Translations under genes and position numbers: made by a program
Part shown: piece after piece, positions 1-8,738 of the stretch
Position numbering within the stretch: position 1 is the first letter of the stretch
How the letters are laid out: the number at the start of each line of letters is the position of its first letter
Notes under the pieces: model-generated
The model's database searches: none
What the model saw: the letters and a program-made list of their open reading frames with translations, nothing else
What the model was told of the DNA's origin: nothing
NCBI RefSeq assembly: GCF_037969725.1
Contig: NZ_CP150203.1
Location: 1,876,001-1,940,000, forward strand
Direction: 5' to 3'
DNA length: 64,000 bases
Origin: Paenibacillus sp. FSL W8-0426
GTDB taxonomy: Bacteria; Bacillota; Bacilli; Paenibacillales; Paenibacillaceae

Positions 1-2
1 TT

Positions 3-386
3 CATCGCGGCGTAATCAGTACGATGGAACGTTTCACGGCATTCCTGCTGGAGAACTTTGCGGGCGCACTGCCGCTCTGGCTCTCTCCGGTACAGGCTAA
101 AGTTATTCCGGTATCCACCCATTTCGACGACTATGCCCGCGAAGTGGAGGCCAAGCTGAAACGTGCAGGCATTTCCGCCGAAGCCGATCTTCGCAACGAA
201 AAGCTGGGTTATAAAATTCGCGAAGCCCAATTGGAGAAACTTCCATATATGTTCGTTGTCGGAGAGAACGAGCGCAATGCCGAAGGTGTATCCGTGCGTA
301 AACGGGGCGAAGGCGATTTAGGCATGAAGCCTTTGGATGAAATCGTGGCTCAATTGAAAGAAGAGATTGCTTCAAAACGGGTGTGA
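3..386 (+). CDS. thrS: Threonyl-tRNA synthetase, C-terminal end (partial)
   Basis: The frame is open to the left edge of the window, so only the last ~127 residues are present. Residues HRG, then MERF, LLENF and ALPLWLSPVQ match the junction between the class II catalytic core and the anticodon-binding domain of ThrRS. The rest (VIPVSTHFDDYA, LRNEKLGYKIREAQ, PYMFVVGENE) is the anticodon-binding domain, which recognises tRNA-Thr. The enzyme charges tRNA-Thr in the cytoplasm. The natural start lies outside the window; the internal ATG at 24 is not the start. No clear strong terminator follows. Confidence 0.96.
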   Translation, partial: HRGVISTMERFTAFLLENFAGALPLWLSPVQAKVIPVSTHFDDYAREVEAKLKRAGISAEADLRNEKLGYKIREAQLEKLPYMFVVGENERNAEGVSVRKRGEGDLGMKPLDEIVAQLKEEIASKRV

Positions 387-600
387 CATTCTACACGTTC
401 TACACTGAAATCTAAACTAACTCGGGAAAGGCGATCGATGATAAGCAGCCCGTGATTGGAAGATCCGTCATTCAGTATGCGGTTATGGCCGCGTGCTGGG
501 TGCGGGTCTTTTTTGATGGATATCGATTTTAGAGTTATTGGGATTGGTATAACAACAGGGCATTTTGGAAAACCTTTGCAGTAAGGGGGAGGTTATATCC

Positions 601-1371
601 ATGTCCATGTTCAAAACAAGTTCAATCCGAACAGTACCATTTCTGTTTATGTGCAGTGTCATCTTTGTTGTACTGATGTTTATAGAGGGAAGACAGGCGT
701 TAGCTTACACGTTCGAAGAGGATAATGGCGAACGATTTGTCGAGCATATGAACCCTCCGCATCTCGTTTCTGCAGGCATAAGCAGCCATTATGCACAACG
801 ACTCATCACCAATGACCATGCTCGGGTGACGACGATGGGAGTATTATCCTTGCTGTGGTCCTCGAATGTGAACGATTCCAATGCAGGGAAACTGGCCAAG
901 AACGGCGATGAATCATCCATACCTGTGTTGGCTCCGCGATCCGAACAAATACTGGATACACATAAAGTAACGGCAACCGGTTATACGGCAGGCGTAGAAT
1001 CCACGGGCAAAGGACCCAAACATCCGCAGTACGGGATAACGTATTCGGGAGTAAAGGTGCGGCGGGACAAGGAAACAGTATCCACGATCGCTGCAGATCC
1101 GAAATTGTTCCCCATGGGCTCCATTCTATACATTCCTGGGTATGGCTACGGAATCGTTGCCGATACGGGTTCAGCCATCAAGGGCAACAAAATCGATCTT
1201 TATTTCCCGACCATCAAACAGGTATATAAGGAATGGGGCAAAAAAGACGTTGAAGTGCAGGTCATCAAACAAGGAAACGGAAAGTGTACCGAAAAAATGC
1301 TGGATGAGCTGACAAAAACAATCAATGTGTATCGAAGCATTCCGGATTCTTGGTTAGACAAGGCCATCTAG
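601..1371 (+). CDS. Secreted 3D-domain cell wall protein (YuiC/YocH-like)
   Basis: 256 residues from ATG 601, chosen because GGGGGAGG ends about 9 bases upstream; an in-frame TTG at 565 has no such site. An N-terminal hydrophobic stretch (about residues 13-33) ending near RQALA looks like a signal peptide or anchor. The C-terminal ~100 residues form a 3D domain: [31 protein letters not shown] and [21 protein letters not shown], where the three conserved Asp/Asn positions of the double-psi beta-barrel fold are seen. Family members are lytic transglycosylases or stationary-phase wall proteins related to resuscitation factors. The sequence supports a peptidoglycan-acting role, but substrate and bond are not shown. 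It stands alone, transcribed away from thrS. Confidence 0.85.
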   Translation: MSMFKTSSIRTVPFLFMCSVIFVVLMFIEGRQALAYTFEEDNGERFVEHMNPPHLVSAGISSHYAQRLITNDHARVTTMGVLSLLWSSNVNDSNAGKLAKNGDESSIPVLAPRSEQILDTHKVTATGYTAGVESTGKGPKHPQYGITYSGVKVRRDKETVSTIAADPKLFPMGSILYIPGYGYGIVADTGSAIKGNKIDLYFPTIKQVYKEWGKKDVEVQVIKQGNGKCTEKMLDELTKTINVYRSIPDSWLDKAI

Positions 1372-1486
1372 GGTGATTTGGACGATGAATAACGGCAAAG
1401 GACTCTACACATAATACTTCTGGGGACAAGAGCGTTTGTGCATATCGTGCTTGAATCCCAAATACTAAAAGTGAGGTGCATTCATC

Positions 1487-1609
1487 GTGCCAAAAAATTT
1501 CCAAACAGGTCAAACTCCTAACCAGAAGTTCAATGCAGAATTTGGTCAAGAAAACGTAAAAGGAAAAGTGCAAAAGGCTGCGCAAAACAAAGTGCAGGAA
1601 AACATTTAA
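1487..1609 (+). CDS. Small SASP-like protein (40 aa)
   Basis: GTG start at 1487 with GTGAGGTG about 8 bases before it, giving a 40-residue protein that begins MPKNFQTGQTPNQKF and ends KVQENI. It is rich in Gln, Asn, Lys and Ala, has no Cys or Trp, and carries an AEFGQE segment like the repeat cores of gamma-type small acid-soluble spore proteins, which are amino-acid reserves degraded at germination. It is followed by a strong terminator, which supports a real short transcript. Function by resemblance only; the match is over few residues. Confidence 0.6.
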   Translation: MPKNFQTGQTPNQKFNAEFGQENVKGKVQKAAQNKVQENI

Positions 1610-1667
1610 CTCCGAGTTTGCCGTAGAAGACCAAGGCCTTAACGAAAAGTAATCAAGTAACGATCAA

Positions 1668-1713
1668 CGCCCTGGAGCTGATGTGCTCCAGGGTGTTGTT
1701 TTATTTATTTTTT
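1668..1713 (+). terminator. Rho-independent terminator after small SASP-like gene
   Basis: CCCTGGAGC (1670-1678) pairs with GCTCCAGGG (1685-1693) around a 6-base loop and is followed by a T-rich run. Confidence 0.85.
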
Positions 1714-1834
1714 TACATAAATACCCATTCACATCGGTCTCGAGACGGAGTTGGGTTCCATCTGCCGCCGCTGTTCATGACTCCTTGTCTGCGTTAAACT
1801 GGTTACAGAATCAATGAAGAAGGAGAAATGAGCG

Positions 1835-2866
1835 ATGAAACATTCTATGCGGGACCGTTGGTGGATTGGCATACCGTTGATCGCGGTCGGTCTGGTCATT
1901 CTGCTCAAACAAATGGGTTACGATATTGACATCGGATACGTGTTTAGAACATACTGGCCGATATTTTTGATTTGGTGGGGATTCAAGGGCCTAACCGAAA
2001 TCCGGCGAAACGGAGGTTACGCGGCGATCGGACCGGTCATCGTGCTTGCCATAGGCGGGTACTTCCTTGCGCGTAATCTGGATTGGATCGACTATTCCAT
2101 GGGTGAGTTTATCCGGTACCTCATTCCCGTCATGCTGATTGGCGGAGGATTGTTTGTTTTGATCGGGCCACGCCGAAGAGACCGCAAGCATAAAGACCAA
2201 ATGCAGTCCCCTCCGCCTGAGGCATCCGAAACCTACAAGCCGCTTACTCCGGAAGAATTGGAGATGCCTTCCACGTTTGACGAGCAATTCGAAAAAACGT
2301 TCGGCAAACCGAATGGCGGAGAAACAAGCGGAGTGCAGGGTAACGCCTCAAGGCCACATGGTTCACACCATTCCGGGGAACAGCAATCCTGGAAACAATT
2401 CTCCCACGATTCCAAAGGTTACGAAGACGGCCAACATGGGAAACATGGGCAGCACGGCTACGGCTATGAAGATTACGGCGACGGCAGAAACATCAATAAA
2501 TCCACGTTCATCGGGGACCTTCATCTCGGACAGGACGTCTTCCAATTGAAGCCGATGAATATCTCGACATTCATTGGAGACACGGTCATTGATCTTACCA
2601 AAGCCCAAATCCCTTACGGTGAAACCAAAATTAACATCTCTTCCTTTATTGGAGACGTCAAGGTGTTTGTGCCGGCCGACATGGACCTGGGGATCACGGT
2701 AACCACCAACTCGTTTATTGGCGACATGAGTTTGCTGAATCAGAAGCGGGGCGGATTTTTGAGCAGCGCACAGACAGAAACTCCGCATTACCGCGAAGCC
2801 GGCAAAAAAGTTCGCATCGTAGTCAGCGTATTTATTGGCGACGTCAAAGTAAACAAGGTGGGGTAA
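1835..2866 (+). CDS. liaF: LiaF-like membrane repressor of the LiaRS envelope-stress system
   Basis: 343 residues; ATG 1835 follows GAAGGAGAAATGAGCG. Three or four N-terminal membrane segments (about 9-25, 36-48, 60-80, 92-112) are followed by a charged linker and a C-terminal domain with five FIGD repeats (STFIGDLHLG, STFIGDTVIDL, SSFIGDVKVFV, NSFIGDMSLL, SVFIGDVKVNK), the signature of LiaF and cell-wall-active-antibiotic response proteins. In Bacillus, LiaF holds the LiaS kinase inactive until cell wall antibiotics disturb the membrane. It sits directly upstream of liaS (6-bp gap) and liaR. The linker around residues 165-215 is unusually rich in Gly, His, Tyr and Asp. Confidence 0.93.
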   Translation: MKHSMRDRWWIGIPLIAVGLVILLKQMGYDIDIGYVFRTYWPIFLIWWGFKGLTEIRRNGGYAAIGPVIVLAIGGYFLARNLDWIDYSMGEFIRYLIPVMLIGGGLFVLIGPRRRDRKHKDQMQSPPPEASETYKPLTPEELEMPSTFDEQFEKTFGKPNGGETSGVQGNASRPHGSHHSGEQQSWKQFSHDSKGYEDGQHGKHGQHGYGYEDYGDGRNINKSTFIGDLHLGQDVFQLKPMNISTFIGDTVIDLTKAQIPYGETKINISSFIGDVKVFVPADMDLGITVTTNSFIGDMSLLNQKRGGFLSSAQTETPHYREAGKKVRIVVSVFIGDVKVNKVG

Positions 2867-2872
2867 GATAAA

Positions 2873-3910
2873 ATGCTTCGAACAATTCTAAAGGCGAATA
2901 AATGGGAGCTTATGATGTACTTTGTCCTGACCGGGCTGATTACGCTGGGGGGCTTCTATCTAATGTACGGCGATGTGCTGGCCGAGGCCGGCCGTCACCG
3001 TGCATGGACGTATGCCGCAATCGTCGTACTGGCTACGATGATTACCGGATACATCGCGGCACTGCGGCTGCAGCGCAAGATCGATCTGCTGGATCTCAAC
3101 ATGCTCAAAGTGTCCAAGGGGAATCTGGCCGTTCGCATGCCGGAGACGGAAGATTCTTCTTTTGGCCGCGTATATGAAGAATTCAACGTTATGATGGAGT
3201 CCATCGAGAAAAAGATGAGGCTGCTTCAACGTCTTGGAGAACACGAGGTGATCGAGAAGGAAAAGGCGTCCGAACACGCGGTCCTGGAAGAGCGCAGGCG
3301 GATGGCGAGAGATCTGCACGATACGGTCAGCCAGCAGTTGTTCGCGATCCACATGTCGGCTTCTTCCCTGCCTAAACTGCTGGAAATCAATCCGGAGCAT
3401 GGCCGCAATGTGCTTGCCCAGCTTATCCAAATGTCGCATGTCGCCCAGCGTCAGATGCGGGGATTGATCGCCCAGCTCCGTCCGGTTGAACTGGAAGGAC
3501 GTAATCTTGCCGAAGCGCTGGATAGCTGGTTTCCCGATTATTGCAGGCAAAATGGCCTTAGGGGCGTCAAAGAGCTGGAACTGGATGGCGGAGTGTCCGA
3601 GGCCATTGAGCACCAGCTATTTCTCATTATTCAGGAAGCTGTGGCCAACGTGGTAAAGCATGCCGAAGCTTGCATGGTCAGTCTTTCGATCAGGGAAAGC
3701 GAGCATCAGATCAGCGTCAGCGTCAGCGATGATGGGCAGGGTTTTTTGCAGCAAACCGACCGCCCTGGTTCTTATGGGCTGTCGACGATGCGGGAACGGG
3801 CCGAGAAACTGGGGGGACAGGTTCAGATTATTTCCAAACCGGGAGCGGGAACGACGGTGCGCGTGTTCATCCCGAGATTCCAGGACAAGTTTGAGGGGGA
3901 AACGGTATGA
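2873..3910 (+). CDS. liaS: LiaS-like sensor histidine kinase
   Basis: 345 residues. Two membrane segments (about 13-31 and 44-63) enclose a very short extracellular loop, typical of intramembrane-sensing kinases that rely on a partner such as LiaF. A HAMP-like linker leads to a HisKA_3 dimerisation domain with ERRRMARDLHD, where His149 is the predicted phosphorylation site, and a C-terminal HATPase domain (QEAVANVVKHA, SVSDDGQGF, GSYGLSTMRERAEKLGG). It phosphorylates the LiaR partner encoded next. The start codon lies 6 bp after liaF and the stop overlaps liaR by ATGA, so the three genes form one translationally coupled operon. Confidence 0.94.
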   Translation: MLRTILKANKWELMMYFVLTGLITLGGFYLMYGDVLAEAGRHRAWTYAAIVVLATMITGYIAALRLQRKIDLLDLNMLKVSKGNLAVRMPETEDSSFGRVYEEFNVMMESIEKKMRLLQRLGEHEVIEKEKASEHAVLEERRRMARDLHDTVSQQLFAIHMSASSLPKLLEINPEHGRNVLAQLIQMSHVAQRQMRGLIAQLRPVELEGRNLAEALDSWFPDYCRQNGLRGVKELELDGGVSEAIEHQLFLIIQEAVANVVKHAEACMVSLSIRESEHQISVSVSDDGQGFLQQTDRPGSYGLSTMRERAEKLGGQVQIISKPGAGTTVRVFIPRFQDKFEGETV

Positions 3911-4569
3911 GCGGTAAAGTCAACATTATGATTGTGGACGATCATGACATGGTTCGCATGGGGCTCAAGACGTATTTGATGCTGGAGCCTGCCTTTCATG
4001 TCGTGGCCGAAGCGGGAAATGGCCAGGATGCGCTGGATCAGCTGCGTCGATTGGGCAAAGAGGAACTGCCTGATCTGATCCTGATGGATCTTATGATGCC
4101 GATTATGAATGGAGCAGAAGCTACGCAGGCGGTTATGTCCGAATTTCCGGGTATGAAAATCGTCATGTTAACGAGCTTTCTCGAAGATGATTTGGTCGTG
4201 CAGGCGATTGAGGCAGGCGCGGTAAGTTACGTACTCAAGACCGTATCGGCGGAGGAGCTGATTTATGCGCTTCAAGGCGCCCATCGCGGCATGCCTGTCA
4301 TGACGGGAGATGTGTCCCAGGCGTTGACAAGGGGCATTCGGCAGCGCACGGCAAGGGAGAACGAATCCGGACTTACGGAACGGGAGAAAGAGGTCCTTCT
4401 GCTTATTGCCGAGGGAAAAAGCAACAAGGATATCGGTGAGGAACTACATATCAGCATCAAAACGGTCAAAACCCATGTGAGCAATCTGCTGATGAAATGC
4501 GAGATGGATGACCGCACCCAATTGGCCATTTATGCCTATCGACAAGGATGGGTAAAGCCGCCTCAATGA
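3907..4569 (+). CDS. liaR: LiaR-like response regulator (NarL/FixJ family)
   Basis: 220 residues, overlapping liaS by 4 bases. The receiver domain has the acidic pair in IMIVDDHDM, the phosphoacceptor Asp in DLILMDLMMP and the Lys in SYVLKTVS. The C-terminal LuxR-type helix-turn-helix reads LTEREKEVLLLIAEGKSN, then IGEELHISIKTVKTHVSNLL. LiaR-type regulators activate their own operon and membrane-protective genes after wall-antibiotic stress. A terminator hairpin follows, so the operon ends here. Confidence 0.95.
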   Translation: MSGKVNIMIVDDHDMVRMGLKTYLMLEPAFHVVAEAGNGQDALDQLRRLGKEELPDLILMDLMMPIMNGAEATQAVMSEFPGMKIVMLTSFLEDDLVVQAIEAGAVSYVLKTVSAEELIYALQGAHRGMPVMTGDVSQALTRGIRQRTARENESGLTEREKEVLLLIAEGKSNKDIGEELHISIKTVKTHVSNLLMKCEMDDRTQLAIYAYRQGWVKPPQ

Positions 4570-4570
4570 C

Positions 4571-4608
4571 ATAAACCGCGAAAAATGCAGTCGTGATGCG
4601 GTTTTATC
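4571..4608 (+). terminator. Terminator after liaFSR
   Basis: ATAAACCGC pairs with GCGGTTTTAT across an 18-base loop; CTCCTTTTTT follows. Confidence 0.6.
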
Positions 4609-4631
4609 TCCTTTTTAATTGTTTTTAAGGT

Positions 4632-4670
4632 ACAGTTAAGGTTTAAAGTACAAAATAAGGACAGTTAAAG
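4632..4670 (+). promoter_or_regulatory. Direct repeat upstream of htrA, possible regulator site
   Basis: ACAGTTAAGG (4632-4641) and ACAGTTAAAG (4661-4670) occur 29 bp apart, close to three helical turns, in the 140-bp gap before the HtrA gene. OmpR-family regulators often bind such direct repeats, and one is encoded just downstream of htrA. Binding is inferred, not shown. Confidence 0.3.
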
Positions 4671-4709
4671 AATATCTCTTGCAAACAGGAGATTGGGAGG
4701 TAGAATGGC

Positions 4710-6341
4710 ATGGATGAACGTACTTACAGACCTAACCGCCAAGATGGACAAAACGAACCTAATCAGGCGGACAATCGCAATACATCCGGAACGGAAGACT
4801 CCTCATATTATTACTCTTATGGACCTTTCCAGTCCGTGAACCAAAATGATACATCGTCTTCGAATCATCGTGAAGAAGGAACGGTTGAGATTACAAGACC
4901 CGAGCCGGTGAAGGCTGTACCCGCATTCTACAGTGCAGGGCCATCCGAACCTCCTCGCAGCCAAGGGAACGGAGGCAACGACGGGAATGGCGGCAACGGC
5001 AATGGGAATTGGAATTTCAACAATAACGGAGGCAGCGGCAAACCTCGTCGTTCTTCGATCCGTTCGCTCTTGTTTTCCTTTATTGCCGGCATGCTCGTTA
5101 TTACGGTGCTGATGTACACCGCAGATCGTACAAATATGTTTACGCCGCAAGAGGCGCTGACCAGCACGCAGACTGAAAGCACCAGCGAGACAACGCCAAC
5201 GAATTCGGGAAACAGCAACAACGTGACGGCATCGCTGCTGCCGACCGGCAAAACGGATGTATCCACCGTTGTCAGCAACACAAGTCCTGCGGTAGTCAAA
5301 ATCGAAACGCTGGCCAAACAATCTACGCGCAGCAGTCAGGGCGGATCGACTTTGAGCGACCCGTTGTATCAATACTTCTTCGGGGGCCAAGGCGGTATGA
5401 ATGGCGGCCAAAGCCAACAGCAGCAGCAGCAAAGCACCAACCAGCTGACTCCGCTCGGCATCGGTTCGGGATTTATTTTCGATAAAGCGGGCTATATCCT
5501 CACCAACCAACACGTGGTACAGGGCGCTGACGTCATTCAGGTAACGCTGGAGAACAACAGCAAGCCATATGAAGCAAAACTGCTCGGCAGCAGCTTCGAT
5601 CTTGACCTTGCCGTGTTGAAAATCGAGAAAAATAGCGGGGACGACGATTTCCCTGTAGCTCCCCTTGGGGATTCCAACAGCACTCAAGTCGGCGAATGGC
5701 TGGTTGCCATCGGTAACCCGGAAGGCTTTGAACACACGGTTACTGCAGGTGTATTGAGTGCGAAAGAACGTACAATCAGCATTCCGGACGAAGATACCGG
5801 CAAAACGCGTGAATACAGCCACTTGCTGCAAACCGATGCTTCGATCAACCCTGGTAACTCCGGCGGCCCATTGCTTAACCTGAATGGGGAAGTCATCGGG
5901 ATGAACGTTGCGGTCAGCGCAGATGCACAAGGGATCGGCTTTGCCATTCCGTCCAGCGTCATTTCGGAAGCCGTCAAATACCTGAAAGAAAACAAAGAGG
6001 TTCCAAAGGAGCCGGTTCCGTTCATCGGCGCTTCTCTTATGGCTTTGACTCCTGAAGTGGCAAAACAAATGGGCACGGACATTACCGAAGGTTCCGTCGT
6101 GGCCAGCACGATCTACCAATCCCCTGCTTATCAAGCGGACCTGCGTCCGTACGATATCATTACAGGTGCGAATGGCACAGCTTACAGCACGAGCCAAGAT
6201 TTGATCGATTTCATCAAAACGCAAAAGATTGGCAATGAAATCACATTAAATGTGGTGCGTGATGGCAAAAAAATGGACATCAAAGTGAAAGTCGGCAACA
6301 AAAACGATTACGATACAACACAAACGACCGAGCAACAATAA
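4710..6341 (+). CDS. htrA: HtrA/DegP-type membrane-anchored serine protease
   Basis: 543 residues; ATG 4710 follows GGGAGG by 9 bases. The N-terminal ~110 residues are low-complexity (Asn, Gln, Gly, Ser), then one membrane helix (about 115-135) anchors the protein with the protease outside. The S1C triad is complete: His268 in NQHVV, Asp299 in DLDLAVLKI and Ser384 in NPGNSGGPL. A PDZ domain (about 440-535) with YDIITGANG follows. HtrA proteases degrade or refold damaged exported proteins. A Gln-rich loop QSQQQQQQ lies before the protease domain. The two-component system behind it may control it, as CssRS does in Bacillus, but that link is inferred from position. Confidence 0.93.
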   Translation: MDERTYRPNRQDGQNEPNQADNRNTSGTEDSSYYYSYGPFQSVNQNDTSSSNHREEGTVEITRPEPVKAVPAFYSAGPSEPPRSQGNGGNDGNGGNGNGNWNFNNNGGSGKPRRSSIRSLLFSFIAGMLVITVLMYTADRTNMFTPQEALTSTQTESTSETTPTNSGNSNNVTASLLPTGKTDVSTVVSNTSPAVVKIETLAKQSTRSSQGGSTLSDPLYQYFFGGQGGMNGGQSQQQQQQSTNQLTPLGIGSGFIFDKAGYILTNQHVVQGADVIQVTLENNSKPYEAKLLGSSFDLDLAVLKIEKNSGDDDFPVAPLGDSNSTQVGEWLVAIGNPEGFEHTVTAGVLSAKERTISIPDEDTGKTREYSHLLQTDASINPGNSGGPLLNLNGEVIGMNVAVSADAQGIGFAIPSSVISEAVKYLKENKEVPKEPVPFIGASLMALTPEVAKQMGTDITEGSVVASTIYQSPAYQADLRPYDIITGANGTAYSTSQDLIDFIKTQKIGNEITLNVVRDGKKMDIKVKVGNKNDYDTTQTTEQQ

Positions 6342-6386
6342 CGGCAGCCTGAAGGAACGAAATGTTTGGATTCGAGGCTCGGGACG

Positions 6387-6419
6387 AACGGGAGGGCTTG
6401 AATGCCCTTCCGTTTTTTT
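6387..6419 (+). terminator. Terminator after htrA
   Basis: AACGGGAGGGC pairs with GCCCTTCCGTT (one G-U pair), TTGAAT loop, followed by seven T. Confidence 0.85.
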
Positions 6420-6519
6420 GTCCGAACCAAAGGCAGCCGGGCATAAAGATGCAGACGGGGTGACAGCCTGCTACAATGGAAATACAACTATAAAAACGTC
6501 AAGATAAAGGGGAAAGACC

Positions 6520-7209
6520 ATGCGATCAACGATACTGATTGTGGATGACGACGAAAAAATCGTGTCCATGCTCCGGCGGGGACTGGCATTCGAAGGGTAT
6601 GAAGTGCAGACGGCGTCCAATGGCGCCGAAGGGTTGAACAAATTGATGGATAAGGAACCGGACGTTGTCGTGCTGGACGTCATGATGCCGCAGATCGACG
6701 GATTTGAAGTATGTCGCAGGCTGCGTGCGGCAGGAAGCAAGGTACCCATTTTGATGCTGACGGCAAAAGATGAGGTGCAAAGCCGGGTGACCGGACTCGA
6801 TACCGGCGCGGATGATTATCTCGTAAAACCATTCGCTTTGGAGGAACTGCTCGCGCGAGTACGCGCCTTGTTGCGTCGCAGATCGGATATCGCCGATGCA
6901 GCGGACAACCGGCTGACGTATGAAGATCTTATTCTGGACAATGATTCGCGTGAAGTGCTTCGCGACGGCAAACGGCTTGAGCTTACCGCCAAAGAGTTCG
7001 AATTGCTGAACCTGTTCATGCAAAATCCGAAAAGGGTGCTGTCGCGCGATCTGATCATGGATAAAATATGGGGCTACGACTACAGCGGCGAATCCAACGT
7101 GCTTGAGGTTTACATTGCCATGCTCAGGCAGAAAACGGAAGAACATGGAGGCAAACGTTTGATCCAAACGATCCGTGGAGCGGGTTATATTTTGCGAGGT
7201 GACTCCTGA
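6520..7209 (+). CDS. OmpR-family response regulator
   Basis: 229 residues. The receiver domain shows ILIVDDDEK, the phosphoacceptor in VVVLDVMMP and the Lys in DYLVKPFALEELLAR. The C-terminal winged helix (about 130-228) contains LTAKEFELLNLFMQNPKRVLSR and the recognition region ESNVLEVYIAMLRQK. Overall it is closest to the MprA/BaeR/CssR type that answers envelope stress. It is followed by its kinase after one base (stop at 7207-7209, ATG at 7211), and the kinase ribosome site GAGGTGA lies inside this gene. Target genes are not visible; the htrA gene upstream is the natural candidate. Confidence 0.93.
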   Translation: MRSTILIVDDDEKIVSMLRRGLAFEGYEVQTASNGAEGLNKLMDKEPDVVVLDVMMPQIDGFEVCRRLRAAGSKVPILMLTAKDEVQSRVTGLDTGADDYLVKPFALEELLARVRALLRRRSDIADAADNRLTYEDLILDNDSREVLRDGKRLELTAKEFELLNLFMQNPKRVLSRDLIMDKIWGYDYSGESNVLEVYIAMLRQKTEEHGGKRLIQTIRGAGYILRGDS

Positions 7210-7210
7210 C

Positions 7211-8671
7211 ATGTCCATCCGGTTAAAATTAACCGCTTGGTATTCAGGCATCCTGGCTGCGGTATTGATCTTCTGGGGAGTTGTCATCTATGCATTCGTA
7301 TATTTCAATTCCTATCAGGAAGTGGAACAGCAATTAAAGGTAAAGAGTGCCCGAATTACGGAACAAATCGGCGTAAACCCGCTGTCCCAGTCGCTGGATC
7401 TGGATCCATTTACGGAAAGTCAGCTTCAGGAAGCGCAAATATACATCCAGCTGTGGGATTATCAGAGCCGATCCGGGAAAATATCCGGCAATATGGAGAA
7501 ACTCGGCATCCAGTTTCGCGTGCTGAGTACAAGCGAAATTTTGAAAGAACGCGGCATATCCAAAGTATACGTTAACGGAACGCCATTTCTGGTGAATCAA
7601 CAGCCCTTGTCCCTTCAGGGAACCAATGAGATCAGAGGCACATTGCAGGTTGGCGCCAACGTGAGCTCTCAGGAAAGATTGCTTGAGGCCTTGCTCAACA
7701 TTCTTATTTTCGGCTGGCTTGTCGCGATGGCTCTGGCGATTACGTCCGGGCTGATCTTGGCGCGCAAGTCGATGCGCCCACTAGTCAACGTGGTCGACGC
7801 CGCCAATCAGATTCAGTCGGGAGATGACCTGAGCGTCCGCATCCAGTATTCGGGGCCGAAGGATGAGATCGGTCGCCTCATCGAGACGGTAAATAATATG
7901 CTGGAGCGCACGGAGCAGTCTTTCCGCGGACTGGAGGAGACGAATGCGGCACAGCGGCGGTTCGTGTCGGATGCTTCGCATGAGCTGCGCACGCCGCTGA
8001 CGACGATCAGGGGCAATGTGGATTTCCTTAAAAAGCTATGGGACGAGGAAAGTTTGGAGCGATCCAACCTTGACGAGGACACGATCAAGCAAATGTCTTT
8101 GGAAGCCATTGATGACATGGCCGACGAAGGCAAGCGCATGAGCAGGCTGATCAGCGACATGTTGTCCCTGGCCAGGGCGGATACCGGCCAAAAAATCGAG
8201 CTGCAGCCGATTCCGCTGCAGATTCTGGTGCAGGAAGTGGCGCGCAGATCCCAATTCCTCGATAGGCAGGCAGAGTGGCATCCGGGGGATTTCTCCATCC
8301 TGAACGGCATCTACGTGAACGGCAACAAGGATTATTTACAGCAAATGCTGTTTATTTTTATTGAAAATGCATTCAAGTATACACCGGACGGATCGGTGAC
8401 GATGGATGCCATTTTGTACAAGGGGCAGGTGGGACTGCGAGTCAGCGATACGGGGATTGGCATGGAACGGGATGAAGTGCCTCACATCTTTGATCGCTTC
8501 TATCGCGCGGACGAGTCGCGCGGGGCAACACCTGGCATCGGCCTCGGCCTGTCCATCGCGAAATGGATCATCGAGGAACACCATGGTTCTGTGGAAGTGG
8601 TGACGAGACGCGGCGAAGGAACGACCTTTATAATCTGGCTGCCGGTAGTCTTTGCTCCACCTATTGAATAA
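7211..8671 (+). CDS. HAMP-domain sensor histidine kinase
   Basis: 486 residues from ATG 7211, preferred over an upstream in-frame start at 7175 because GAGGTGA sits 8 bases before it and the protein then begins with MSIRLKLTAWYSGIL, a typical kinase N-terminus. Two membrane helices (about 9-32 and 163-183) enclose an extracellular sensor of about 130 residues. HAMP follows, then HisKA with phosphorylatable His257 in SDASHELRTPL, and a HATPase with IENAFKYT, SDTGIGM and GIGLGLSIAKWIIEEH. It pairs with the regulator immediately upstream. Signal unknown; envelope stress is plausible from the htrA context. Confidence 0.93.
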   Translation: MSIRLKLTAWYSGILAAVLIFWGVVIYAFVYFNSYQEVEQQLKVKSARITEQIGVNPLSQSLDLDPFTESQLQEAQIYIQLWDYQSRSGKISGNMEKLGIQFRVLSTSEILKERGISKVYVNGTPFLVNQQPLSLQGTNEIRGTLQVGANVSSQERLLEALLNILIFGWLVAMALAITSGLILARKSMRPLVNVVDAANQIQSGDDLSVRIQYSGPKDEIGRLIETVNNMLERTEQSFRGLEETNAAQRRFVSDASHELRTPLTTIRGNVDFLKKLWDEESLERSNLDEDTIKQMSLEAIDDMADEGKRMSRLISDMLSLARADTGQKIELQPIPLQILVQEVARRSQFLDRQAEWHPGDFSILNGIYVNGNKDYLQQMLFIFIENAFKYTPDGSVTMDAILYKGQVGLRVSDTGIGMERDEVPHIFDRFYRADESRGATPGIGLGLSIAKWIIEEHHGSVEVVTRRGEGTTFIIWLPVVFAPPIE

Positions 8672-8680
8672 AGGTATAAT
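8652..8680 (+). promoter_or_regulatory. Sigma-A type promoter of ispH
   Basis: TTGCTC, a 17-base spacer and a perfect TATAAT (8675-8680). It overlaps the 3' end of the kinase gene, giving ispH its own promoter. Confidence 0.65.
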
Positions 8681-8738
8681 GGAGTAGACTGCAAAACCAT
8701 TGGCAGCAATGCCAAAAAAGAAAGCGGGTGGCAACCAA

